Translations under genes and position numbers: made by a program
NCBI GenBank assembly: GCA_015680685.1
Contig: MNCI01026399.1
Location: 897,972-961,971 of the forward strand
Length of the DNA stretch: 64,000 nucleotides
Source of the DNA: Gnetum montanum
Taxonomy: Eukaryota; Streptophyta; Gnetopsida; Gnetales; Gnetaceae
Reading direction: 5' to 3'
The notes under the pieces: model-generated
Databases searched by the model: none
What the model was told of the DNA's origin: nothing
What the model saw: the letters and a program-made list of their open reading frames with translations, nothing else
In this document: positions 45,272-57,800 of the stretch, one piece after another
Layout of the letters: each line of letters starts with the position of its first letter
How positions within the stretch are numbered: the first letter of the stretch is position 1

Positions 45272-48200
45272 GCATGTATGGCCATCTCCCCCATGATTAA
45301 GTTGGAAGGAGGAGATCCAAAAGATTGAGTGAGGTTGCCCATCTAATGAGGTGTTACTTGCACTGGCTCTTTTGAGCTCATGGAAAAGTTTGAGTTGTTG
45401 CATGTTGACCAACTGTCTTTTGTTTGGGCTTTCAAGTTTGTAGATCAACATGGCTCTAGAAGAAAAGGTTTCATAAATGATGTAAGGCCCTTTCCACAAT
45501 GTTTGGAACTTATTTCGTTAAGGTACATGTGTGGGGTTCTAGTAAAGGACATTATCTCCAGGTTGAAATTTTATTTTCTTATTATAAGGTCATGATGTTT
45601 TTTTTTGAATGCCTTATGCACTTCATTCAAAGATAGGGCCACCAATCTATTCTCATCTTACACATTGAAGTTTATCACTCTTTCTTGTTGTGCTAAGCTA
45701 AGGTCAAGATCAAGGTCACATGTTGTTGAAAGTGTATGGAGCTTAGATTGAATAGGAAGAGTTGGAAGTTTTTTGTACACTAGCTCATAGGGAGAGTAGC
45801 CTATAGGGAGTTTTCATGTGAAGCGTTAAGCCCAATGGGAATCATTGAGTTTTGTGCTCTAGTCTCTTCTATATTTGCTAATTATTCTAGTTAAGATCTT
45901 AGTGATCTCCCTATTAATAACCTCTGCTTGACCATCGTCTTGGAAATGGTAGGGTGTTGTTAATTTATGTTCTACCCCCAAGCATTACATGAGTTTTCAA
46001 AAGGTGGTACCTGTAAAATAAGTACCATTATTAGAAATTAGTGCACATGGCATCAAAAACTTGTTTACAATATGTTGTTGTACAAATTGAGTAGTAGTGG
46101 AAGATGTATGGTCGGTGATGGCTATTACTTCTGCTCATTTTGTGCAATAGTCAATAGTGACTATAATGTATACCTTTTCATTCGACATGGGTGTGATGGA
46201 ACCCATGAAGTCAATGCCCTAGATGTCGAAGGGTTTAAGTGGTTGGATCAATTGTTGAGATTCCTCTATTCATGTGGTCATCACACCATCATGTTAATAG
46301 TGATCATAAGAGCAGATGAATTAGTGGGTATCTTTGAAGAGTGTGGCTAATAATACCTTGCCATCAGGATCTTAATGGTTGTTCATTTTCCAGCATAGTG
46401 ACCCCCACAAGGACCCTCATGAGCATCTTAGAGAATGAAAAGTTGGTTAGCATTAGGAACACACCAAAAAACTAGGACATTGACACACACCTTGTAAAGG
46501 TGTTCATTAATCTCTATGAAGCATTTGGCTTGATGAAAAAACTATTGTTTCTTCATGTGATCTAACTCTTGTGGCATCTCTTGATTGAGAAGATAAGTGA
46601 GGATGCCATTGTACCATGTAGGTTCATTGGACACTTGTTCATTTATCACACTAGCAAAGAGAAGTTCATTAAGAAATTGATTAAAAAGTGAGTTTTCCTC
46701 CTATTTGTTGTTCCATCATAATTGAGACAAGTGGTTAGCAACCACATTCTCGATTTCCTTTTGATCTATCATCATGAGATCGAATTCCTGAAAGCTCACA
46801 AGCCATTGTATGACATGGGGGCTTACTACTGGTTTATTCATCAAGAAACATATTGCACTATGATTTATGTGCATGAAGACCTTTTATCCAAGCACATAGT
46901 GCTTGAATTTCTCCAAGGCATACACCACCACCATCAGTTCTTTGTCTGTTGTGGTGTAGTTCAACTATGCACCCACAATGCTTTAACTCATGCAATGGAT
47001 GTAGTATGGAAATTTTTGATTATCCAACTACGTGAGCAAGACTTTCAAAGCATAGTTTGATGCATTTTTCATGATGTGAAATGGTCGAGACCAGTTAAAT
47101 ACTCATAGAATTGGAGTTTCTATGCGTTTATGCTTGAGATTTTGGAATGCCTTTTCACATTCCTCTATCCATAAGAATGGAGCATCTTTCTTTGTTAGCC
47201 CCACCAATGATTTAGCAATCTTAGAGAAATTCTCTATGAATCACCAATATTAACTAGTGTGGCCAAGGAATGACTAGACATATTTAACAATTTCTAGTTG
47301 ATAGGTAATTCCTTGAATAACCATAATCTTTTTAGGATCCACCTCAATCCTTGCTTGTGAGATTCTATGCCCTAACACAATGCCCTCTTAGATCATTAGA
47401 TGGCTCTTTTGCCAATTGAGCAAAAGGTTAATCTCCACACACATTTTTAGCACTTGCTCAAGGTGGTTGAGGGATTATTTAAATATAGTGCCATGGTTAG
47501 AGAAGTCATTCATGAAGACTTCCACCTTGCTACCAATCTGCTATTGGAAAATGCTAAGGACAAGGCATTGGAAGCTTACAGGGGCATTACATAAACCAAA
47601 AGGCATCTTTTTGTATGCAAAATTCCCCCAAGAACTTGTGAATGTAGTTTTGGTCTAATCCTTTGGTGCAATTTGAATCTGGTTATAGCCACTATAACAA
47701 TCTAGAAAGTTGTAATAACAATGCCCAGAGATGGTGTCCAACACCTAGTCCACAAATGGCAATGGGAAATGATCTTTGTAGGTCACTATATTCAATAACT
47801 TGAAGTCAATATAGACCCTCCACTTGCCACCTTTCTTTGGCACAATCACAAGGGGGCTAACCCACTTGCTATCTACAATAGAATAGATGAACCCTACCTT
47901 GAGGAGTTGTTCAATCTCCTCCTTGACTATTTGCTTCAACTTGGGATTCAATTGCTGCTGTAGTTGCCTCTTTGGCTTTATGGAAGGATTAGTATAGATG
48001 TGAGTTTGGCATATCCTAGGATCAGTCCTAGTGAGTTTGGGATATAACTTAGCAAAGGCTATTGGCCACTTGTTAACCACCTTCAACAACTTCTCTTTTT
48101 GCATAGAAGCAAGATTGACATTGATTATCACTAGCTTGCCATTTTTTAGAAAAGCATACTCAATGCTAACAAGTAGAGTTTTTAACTCTAAGAGCTTCTA

Positions 48201-50027
48201 TTTTAAATTTTCATGGATTTCCAACTATTTCTAATAAGTATCATCAAGTTCATCATCAGAGAGTTGATGATGAACTCGCTCCAGTTCATCCATGTCTTCA
48301 ACATAGGTACTTATTAGGCTCTTAGTTGGTTCCATGAAAAGGGTGTTGGTTTTAAGATTAGCTATTAGCCATTGGGTACACTTTTGTTTTTTGACTATTA
48401 TGTACATGCACCTTTGAATTTCTATTTCATTTGCACATTGTCTACATGCTATAATTGATGTAGTTTTTATGGCCCATAGTTTTTGCACACAGTTGCACCT
48501 TGTGTCACTGTATGTGATGAATGTAACTCTCTTCTTCTCGATCTTTCCAAATGCATTTTCCTTGGAAATATCCAAGGAGTCCCCCTTGTAGTTATCAACT
48601 CAGATCATTGGGAAATTAGTAGGATAGGATCACCCACAGATGGTGGTTACAATGTCCTCCATTAGTCCCAAGGGAATAATGATGAACTGGTTTGCTAACT
48701 AAAGGTAAATGTTACTCTTCTTGAGTGGAGGTAGGTTCTAGGCTTTGTACATCTCATCAGAAATCAAATCAACACAAGAATCTAAATTAAGAAGAGCTTT
48801 GCAAGGCTTGTTTCTAGTGATTTGCAAATAGATTAAGGGACTCTTAGGATCATATCTTTTCCTAGGAAGGTGGCTAGCCTTTATCTAATTAGTTATCACA
48901 TGGATTAGAATGATGTTATGCATTTTAGGAGTTGTTTGGTTTGAAGGGGACTAAAGTGGATTGGATGCAGTAGGTGAGGGCAAAGTAGGGTTATCAACTA
49001 CATGAGTCTATGATGGCTTTGCAAGACTATTGGTTTGAAAGAATGGTCTTTTTCTAGAGTTGGTTTCTGAACCACTCTACTAAGGAGTCAGCTGTAAGTT
49101 AATAGCCTTGGTAGTGTTACATTGCTACACCTGGGCTAGAATTTCACCTTGTTGGAATATGTGGTAATTGGATTGAGGGCAAAGGGATAGGTGTAGAAGG
49201 ATGAGAAGGATGATAAGGATATGGGGACTTCCCTCTTGGAATGGAGATTGAGCTCTATAGTACTTTGGAGGGTAGTAGTGATGTTGGAATAAGGCATGAT
49301 TGGAAGAGTCATGCAAAGAAATGGACTATTGAACATAGTATCCATATGGATTAGGTTGTCTGTAAGGGCATTGCTACCTTGGCAATCACATCCCTCATGA
49401 TTGTGGGTGCTACCACTGATGATACTAAAATGGTTGTGGCAGAGCTCCACTTGGATAATAGGCTTGTTGTTGGTGAAACTATCTTGGATTTCCTTGAGGA
49501 TAAGGCAATTTTCTAGGTACTTGTCTTCTTGCTAATCTAGGATTCAGAGTGTACACCTCAGATTCCTGCAAGTATGACATAACGAGATAACATCCTTTTT
49601 TTGATGGAAGGGTCCCGATTGTACTCCTTCACATTTTCTCTCTTTCTTAGCTCTCCTTCTTCTTTGGAAACCTGCTTAATGAGCCTTTAGATTTGATGGG
49701 CTCTAAATTTTGATAGTCTCCCTTGGGCATAAACCCCAAAAATTCTCCTCGTTTCTAATAGGAGTTCATTTATGATATGGCAAAGCTACTCTCTTTGAGA
49801 ATAATCATGGCTAGGAGATCAGTGAAAAAGAGAATAGCACCTGCCCATGGTTGCATCTAAGGGTTCATGTGTTATTTGTCTCCAACCTTGGATTTGCTTT
49901 CTTAGGTTGGACACTTGGGAGTATCTTTGATACTTGTTATTAAACAACTTCAACATCATACTCCATCTACGGATTGATTTCAGCTCCAAAGAATAGTACA
50001 AACTTTCAACTTCTTTTATGAGTGTCT
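45272..50027 (-). pseudogene. gag-pol: X gag (second part), protease, RT, RNase H, integrase
   Basis: Gag resumes at 50027 with TLIKEVESLYYSLE, directly continuing part 1. Pro-rich region 49450-49125. Retropepsin: the active-site Asp is Asn (AAT, 48786-48788). RT 48131-47500: IEQLLKVGFIYSI, WVSPLVIVPKKGGKWRVYIDFK, MPFGLCNAP, and FMNDF (47515-47520) in place of FMDDF. RNase H about 46700-47150. Integrase: first catalytic Asp kept (TIDYCTK, near 46155), second changed to Asn (46030-46032), Glu region (DGQAEVINREI) kept. C-terminal end WKGPYIIYETF and KLESPNKRQLVNMQQLKLFHE (45499-45380), then LNHGGDGHTC; the stop found in T and Y is lost. Stops are mostly TAG, TGA and TAA at Gln or Trp codons. 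Dead copy. Confidence 0.85.
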
Positions 50028-50982
50028 TGTTAAGGAGTGGCAAATGTACCCCTATGCTCAACCATATGAATCATGAAGCATTCATGAGTGAGCTGGTCAA
50101 ATTCCAAGGAGTCTATGTTCTTCGGTACACTAGTTGTTTTGGCGATGAACCTTGAGTCATTCATTGTCTTCCCAATTACACTTGTGATGTACATGGTATG
50201 GTTAAGTGTAATCGAGGTATATGATTTTTATGGTTTTATGTTTTCAGGGTTTGTGGTGTTGAAATATAAAGATAAGATGATTTAATACTATTGAGAGCTA
50301 ATTAATTAACTAATGTCTAACTAGTCCTAACATTATTATCTAGTCCCACTTATGGTACATGTCCTAAACCCATGTACTCACTACCGATATTACCAAGCGC
50401 TACGCTACTGGGCAAACTAAGCAATAATGCTGTTAAGATTACCAAGCAAATATGTGTTTACACTTGAAGAGATCATACTTATGTGCTTAATTTATTTATG
50501 TTAATTAATTGATCAATTGCTCAAAGCCTAATTTAGCTTAATTAATGCTGTAATTAATGAAAATAGTGAATACATAAATAAATCATTAATCTAATTCAAG
50601 GGTTGCAAGGTTTGATCAAGAAGCTCATCTTTATTGCCATTCACATTGGTGTGTTCAGGTACAATAGTGCTCAAATAAAGATCTGTACACTTTCTAACTC
50701 CTGCTATAGGCACTTAGAGAAATATTTTAACTCTCAAAGAAACAAACTACAAGAGCTTTGCTACTATGACAAGAATTCTATATCATAAATGTAGCTAGTG
50801 AACTTGTATTTATAGTTTTTGCCCTAGGGATACATTGATGGGGTGTTGTTAATGTAGCAAACATGATGTCAACATGGCCCTGTTAATGGGGCACACCACA
50901 TAAATGAGGCCTCATTGACATGGACTCATTGACAAGGCTACATCAATGGGGGCCCATTGACGTAACTCTTTAATGTTTATCA
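50028..50982 (-). repeat. Y 3' LTR
   Basis: 955 bp; plus edges TGTTAAGG and ...tttatca. Minus TATAAATA at 50807-50814. The array at about 50825-50972 has roughly nine units of the type attgatgggg, gttaatggggc, cattgacatgg and atcaatgggggcc, the densest in the window. Confidence 0.88.
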
Positions 50983-51223
50983 TACCCGGACGACTGAATG
51001 AAAACTCTTCCTTGAGTTCTTTTACAAAATTGGGAAGGTATGGGATTATTGATTGACTCTTGCTAAAACAAAATAGATTGACTTGACAAAGATAAGTGCC
51101 TGAGTGTATGGATCAATAAATTACAAAAAATTATGATGTTCATAACACAAAATTGAACACCAAGACATGATTGCAAAAATTTGGACAACACATCCTTTGA
51201 CAGTGTGAAGACAGTGGTGAAGA

Positions 51224-52816
51224 TCAAATAGTCCCAAGTGGTGGTGGCTTTTGAGGCTCTAAAGGACCTTCGTCAGCTTCAAGCACGTGTGGTGATTGAG
51301 ACAGTTAGGGCTATTCCACTATGGCTACAACCTCTATTGGAAGGTGAAAGGCATTAAGTAATGCCTTCATCTTCTCCTCCTTACTCCAAAGATCATTCAT
51401 AGTCCACATAGCATTACCAATGTGGGTTGGAATGGGGATATCCCATGGATAGGGCATGATTGAAAACATCTCCTTTACATTGAAAAACTAGGTAGTGGAC
51501 TATTTACATTCAATGTTAAACAACCTTATTAGATTTTGCAGCTTTTGGTAGTTGTTCATCCTTCTGGCTAGGTTCTCAGTAGTTAATCTTTAATCTATGA
51601 AACATGTCTTGAGAACTTCACGTTTGGCATTAGCCACCACAAAATTTTCCTTAGTGTCCTTGTGGTGCTTGAACTCGACCTCATATAGTAAGTACAAGCT
51701 ACCCACCTACTTCTCCAACTCTTACTATGATTGTCTAGCAGTCAACATGGCTAGCTTTACGTAACAAAGATTGGCAAGCTCCATGTACTTCATCATCTCC
51801 TTGATCTACAACTCCTTTATGCCAAACTTCTCTACCTCTACTGGAGTTGCTGGAGGGCTTCATTGGATATGTTTTTCATTTATTTCTTTTTGTAGATGGA
51901 CCTACTCTCTGTAATGATCCTTGACTTTCTTAAACTTGAGGGCTTCAGATTTCCAAGCTGCCACTTCCATTTTAGTTTTTTGGTCGTAGTGTTCCCAAAG
52001 ATTCCTTTTGCATTCATTTTATTTAAATTGCTTCTCTATCTTAAGATAGATTAGTTGTGGAAGGTTGATTGAGAATCTCCCACTTAGAGCGGCACATGCA
52101 TGAGTAGAGAAAGCGATGATTTTACTTGGCCTCACTATGGGATTGAGGTGAAAGGCCACAATCTTATAATGGATCCTCTTTTCCAGTGTGAGCACATCAT
52201 ATTCCTTGCGGTTGACACCATAACACCATTGCATCCATTCTTTTTTGATGCTCGTATCAACTTGCATTAGAATTTCTATCAAGTTTGCCCCCATTTTGGG
52301 TAACCCAAGCACTACAACAATGTTCTGCACTATGTAGGACATTAAGATGTCCTTGATCTTCACTGTGGCTCCACGCTACCTATTGTTTCAAAATATGAAT
52401 GTTTCTCTCATGTACCACTCCCTAGTGGAAGTGATGATTGACCACATGGGAGAGGTCTTCAACTGGTCCTGTACTTCTCTCAATTCATGTTCTAAAAAAG
52501 GGGCAAAGTTTAATTCCTGAAGCATTGATTTTTGAACCTCTCTTAACTTAATTTGATTCAAACAAGCCTATGTTAAGGTCACCCTAAGATTTATTGGTTG
52601 TGTTGGTGCATCATCCTGATGGGAGTGTTCTATTGCTACTACTAGTTTTGGAATCTGTCTGATAGATTCCATTTCTACCTTATCCCTAAGAGGACCAATG
52701 GCATGGGTTGCGAGTGGTTCTTCCTAGGGCTGTTCTTGGCCTCTTCCTATTCTAGGCCATTTCTCCCTTGGTTAGGATGGTCCTGCTTCTTGTATATGTT
52801 TTCCCTTTGGTGCCAT
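51224..52816 (-). pseudogene. Y env-position ORF, shortened
   Basis: Start at 52816 (MAPKGKHIQE) and stop at 51224-51226 (PPPLGTI-stop) span 531 codons exactly, although TAG/TAA stops interrupt it (for example at Gln codons in the first 30 residues). N-terminal block 52363-52019 (EYDVLTLEKRIHYKIVAFHLNP, STHACAALSG) and C-terminal block (MKYMELANLCYVKLAM near 51760-51800; WSKEEKMKALLNAFHLP near 51350-51395) match X. The Gln-rich linker and much of the coiled-coil region of X, about 1.2 kb, are missing after FKxNEC (about 52010). Function unknown. Confidence 0.62.
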
Positions 52817-54836
52817 CTATGGTCACAACACATACATGGATTAGTAGATATCATGTGTAACTTCAAATTTTTGAATACCTTTTCTTGGTAGGTAGTTACA
52901 CTTTGACTAAGGTTGGACCATGATAGATTGATTATTTTATTAATTATTTGTTATAAATGTCATTGGAGCTTTTTGGTAAGGTTTAACTCTTGTAATTTAA
53001 TGTTTAACAATTGATTTCATAGTTAAACCTTAGTGGGAGTTACAAAAATGGTAAAATGTTTTTGGTCAAATGCTACATTTATGGTCCCCACGATGAAGAG
53101 CTTGCCTCTGGTAGCTACAGTGTGAAAGAACGGAGTGATTTAGATTAATGGTTGGGAAGTTATGGGCTCGAGAAGATTCTAGGCTCTGAAAATTACAAAA
53201 AATCCTCTAGCATTTGTGAGCAAATGTTAAAAATTTCAAAGGGTGGTCATGTGTATTTATAGTATTTTTCCCCTACATTAATGGGGCCTTGTATATAGGT
53301 CTACTTTGTCGATGGGGCCCATTGGCTAAAATTTCAAACTTGAATTTTTAAAAAAATAGTAAGAATTTTTAAATAAAATTAGGCTCCATGGAGTCCTAGA
53401 AAAGTCAAGAATATGATAAAATCATTGAAGAGGGTCTATGAAAGCTTAAAAATTGAAAAATTCGATGGAGAATGTGTTTAGTGAATAAAATTTATAAAGG
53501 AACACATGGTTTGATGCCAAAGATGGATGTACGAAATATTTTGATTGTGAGAATGCCTAAGGTTAAGGTACTTAACGAGCCCAACCAAAGGATATGCAAG
53601 TGGATCCTTCCCATAGTAGGCAGATGCCTTGTTTTCCCTTGCATAACCTCAACCTAAGGAGTCTGTGGGCCCTAGATGTGATTAATGGTTAATGAAAGTT
53701 AAGGATCAAAACCTACAAGATGTTGCCTAAGAATTCAAGTACATCAGACCAAGACATAGAGTCAAGAACATGGACATCGACAGCGAGGTGAATTACGATA
53801 AGCATAGGTGGATGATGTAGAAGGTGGAATGGAATTCCAAATTGAGATCATAAGAAGTCCCTTGTGGAATTGTGTGTTTAGAATGACCTGAGAAGATCCA
53901 TCCTTAGTCCAGACCAAAACCAACCACTTTCAATGACTTTGCATTAGCACTCTAAGACTAATCCATCCCCTAAAGATACAAGAGTGCACCCACAAACAAC
54001 CACTACTTCATAAAGAGAAGAGGAGGGAAGCATGAAGTGAGAGAGAGCCTTAGTTAGAGAGGACCTTCAGGCATGGATAACATGTCTTTCTAGTTCCATA
54101 ACTAGTGCTTGTAGCCCATTTATTTGTCTAAGGGATGTGCTTTGAATTTTGATCATGTTTTTTTCTTTTTTTTTTGTTTATTTTTTTGATGAAAACCACA
54201 CCATGCAAAGACTTTATTGAACTTCCTGTTATTGGTCGACACAGAGTGGTAAGAAGTCCATGAAAACGCCTGGGCATTCGAGTAAGTAGAAGATCACAAA
54301 GAGTACTAGGTCTTCTTAAAGTTACATCCTTTTCAAACTGTTGAATCCTTTCCAATTTTGGAAACTACTAAGATCATTGATTCATTAAGAGTTTCTTTAA
54401 TGGAAGGGATATCAAACTTTTAGAATAAGGAAAACCATAGATTTGGTGGATGGGTGGATGTCATGGACTCACTGCTTGTAACCATGAAAAAGAAACCATG
54501 ACTGAGCCATCAGTACAAAAATTCAAAAATAGAACCTAGACACTAGCAAACAAAACATTAAGCACAAACCGCCATCAATAGTAGCCATAGCACCACTCTG
54601 TCTTGTTGGCAATAAAGCACTTTTATTAGCAAAAATTTGAAAATCATACTCAAACAAAACAAAGTAGAATATATAAGAAAGTGTAAAATATTCAAGAAAG
54701 ATTTAAATGTACTAATGATGGTGTAAAATAAGAAAAATATTTAAAATGAAAAAGTTATAAAATAAATAACTATAAATACAAAAATGTGTAAAACAAAAAA
54801 TAAAAAATAAAAAAAAATGAGTAGCCATATGGATGA
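52817..54836 (-). other. Y spacer with internal promoter
   Basis: Contains the minus T-rich tract (54640-54820), the 20-bp block at 54194-54213, and a single copy of the block that is duplicated in X. Frames such as 53472-53657 and 54128-54355 overlap these conserved non-coding blocks and are not supported. Confidence 0.5.
53254..53332 (-). promoter_or_regulatory. Y internal promoter: TATA box plus ATTAATGGGGCC-type array
   Basis: Minus TATAAATA (plus 53254-53261) followed upstream by cattaatggggcc (53275-53287) and gtcgatggggccc (about 53309-53322), the same units as in the Y LTR, about 440 bp ahead of the env-position ORF. Confidence 0.5.
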
Positions 54837-57800
54837 TTAGCATGGAAGACCATCTCTCCCATGACTGGGTTGAAAGGAGGAGAGCTGAAAAATTGAGTGT
54901 GGTTGTCCATTTGTTGAGATATTCATTGTGTTGGCTTGCTTGGGCTCATGGAAAAGCTTTATTTGTTGGAAGTTGACCAATTTCTTTTTATTTGGGCTTT
55001 CAAGTTTGTAAATTAACATGGCCCTAGAGGAAAAATTTTCACCAATTATATAAGGTCCCTCCCAAAACATTTGGAACTGTTTTTTTTGAGGTATGTGTGT
55101 AGGGTTCTAGTAGATAACCTTATCACCAAGTTGGAATTTTACTTTTCTTATTCGAAGGTCATGTCATGTTTGTTGTATGCCTTGTGCACTTCATTCAGAG
55201 ATAGGGCCACTAATCGATTCTCATCTAGCACATTTAGGTTGATTAATCATTCTTTTTTGTGCTAGATGTAAGTCAAGGTCCAAGTAATAGGCTATTGAAT
55301 GTGTATGAAGCTATGATTGGATTGGTAGTGTTGGAATTTTTTCGTATACTAGCTCATAGGGAGAATAGCCAATAGGAAGTTTCCATGTTGAGTAGTAGGC
55401 CTAGAGGGTATGGGTAGTTTTGTGCTCCAATCTTTTCTATATTTGCTTACTATTCTTGTTATGATTTTTGTAATCTCCCTGTTAGTGACTTCAGCTTGGC
55501 TGTTGGCTTAGGGGTGGTAAGGTGTTGTTAATTTATGTTCAACCCCCAAGTGTTGCATTAACTTGCAAAAGGTGGCACCTGTGAAATGGGTTCCATTGTT
55601 AGAAATCAGTGCATGTGGCAGACCAAACCTATTTAGCACACTTTGTTGTATGAATGTAGCAGTAGCGGATGATGTACAGTCGATGACAGTTGCTGCTTCT
55701 ACCCATTTGATATAGTAGTTGAATACTACGATAATATATGCTTTTTTATTGGACATGGGTGTGATGGGACCCATGAAATCTATGTCCCAAATATCAAAGG
55801 GCTCGAATGGTTGAATCCACTATTAAGGATCCTCCATTCATGTACTCAACCCACCATCTCGTTGATAGCATTCACAAGATCGAACAAAATGGTGGGTGTC
55901 CCTAAAGATTATGGGCCAGTAGTATCCTACCATCAAGATTTTTATGGTTGTGCATCTCCTTGCATAGTGGCCTCTTTAAGGGCCTTCATGAGCATCCTAG
56001 AGAATGCATAGTTGATCTTCATCAGGGACACATCAATGAATCAGACCATTGATGCACACCTTGTAGAGGTGTCTGTTAATTTCCATGAAGTATTTGGTCT
56101 AATAAAAATTTTTTTGCTTCTTTTTAAAGTCAAGATCTTGTGGCATATCTTGAGTGAGAATATAAGTGAGGATGCCATTGTACCATTTTGGTTCTATGGG
56201 CATTTGTTCATTTATTATAGTAGTAAAGAGAACTTCATTTGGAAATTGATTAGAGACTGAGCTCTCCTCCTCATTGTTATCCCATTTTAATTGAGAGAGG
56301 TGGTTAGGGACCACATTATCAGTCCCTTTCCAATCTACCATAGTGAGATCGAATTCTTGCAAGATCACAAGCCATTGTATGATATGAGGACTTGCCATTG
56401 GCTTATTCATATGGAAGAAGATTGCACTATGGTCTATGTGTACAAATACTTTATAGTCAAGCACATAGTGCCTAAAATTTTTAAGAGTGTACACCACTAT
56501 CTTAGTTCTTTCTTCATGGTGGTGCAATTTAATTATGCTCCTACAATGCTTTGGCTCATGTAGTGGATGTAGTATGGATGTTTCTTATCTTCTAGCTGCA
56601 TAACCATGGCTACCAAAGCATAATTAGATGCATCTGTCATTATGTGGAATGGTCTATAATAGTCTGGTACTCATAGAATTAGAGTTTCTATGAGTTTTTC
56701 CTTTAACTATTGGAATGCATGTTTGCACTTTGTGGTCCAGATGTAGGTGCATCTTTCTTTGTAAGCTCTACCAATAGTTTTGTATCTTAGAGAAATTCTC
56801 TATGAATCACTGGTAGTATCTAGTGTGTCCAAGGAATGACTGAACATCTTTAATAGTTTCTGGTTGATGGGTTATTCCTTGGATGACCCTTATTTTTTTA
56901 GGGTCTACCTCAGTCCTTGGTTGAGTGATTCTATGCCCTAGTACAATGCCTTCTTAGAGCATGAGGTGGCTCTTTTGCTAGTTGAGTCATAGATTTGTTT
57001 CCACATATCTTTTTAGTACTTGCTCAAGATGGTTTAAGGCTTACTCAAATGTAGCTCCATAGGTGGAGAAGTCATCCATGAAGACTTCCATACCACTACC
57101 AATTTGCTGCTAAAAAATGCTAAGGACTAGGTGTTGGAATGTTGCAAGAGCATTGCATAGACCAAAAGGCATATTATAATATGCAAAAGTCCCCTAGGTA
57201 CTTGTGAATGTTGTCTTTGCCTAATCCTTGAGCACAATCTAGATTTGGTTATAGCCACTATAACCATCTAGGAAGCTATAATAGTAATGCTCAAAGATAG
57301 TATCCACCACCTGATCAACAAATGGTAATGGAATATGATCTTTGAATATAGCCATGTTCAATAGCCTAAAATCAATATAGACTTACCACTTACCATCTTT
57401 CTTTGGTACAATTATGAGTGGGCTAACCCACTCACTATGTGCGATGGAATAGATGAACCTCACCTTAAGGAGTTGTTCTATTTCCTCCTAGATGATTTAC
57501 TTTAATTTGGGGTTCAATTGCCTATATAGCTACCTTCTTGGCTTCATGGCTAGGTTAGTGTAAATGTGATGTTGGCATATCCTTGGATTGATTCCAGTCA
57601 GCTTGGGATATGACCAAGTAAAGGTCGACGATCATTCGTTAACCACTGTTAATAGCTTTTCTTTTTATGCAGGAGCAAGTTTGGAATTGATGATGACTAG
57701 TTTACCATTATTTAAAATTGCATATTTCATGCTGGCTAGTAAAAATTTTAATTCTAGGGGCTCTTGTTTAAAATTTTTAGGGATTTCCAACTCTCCTCAA

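Noticed and set aside
50023-50027. Target-site duplication for Y
   Set aside because: tgtct and cctag do not match; I could not define a duplication without assuming several mutations.
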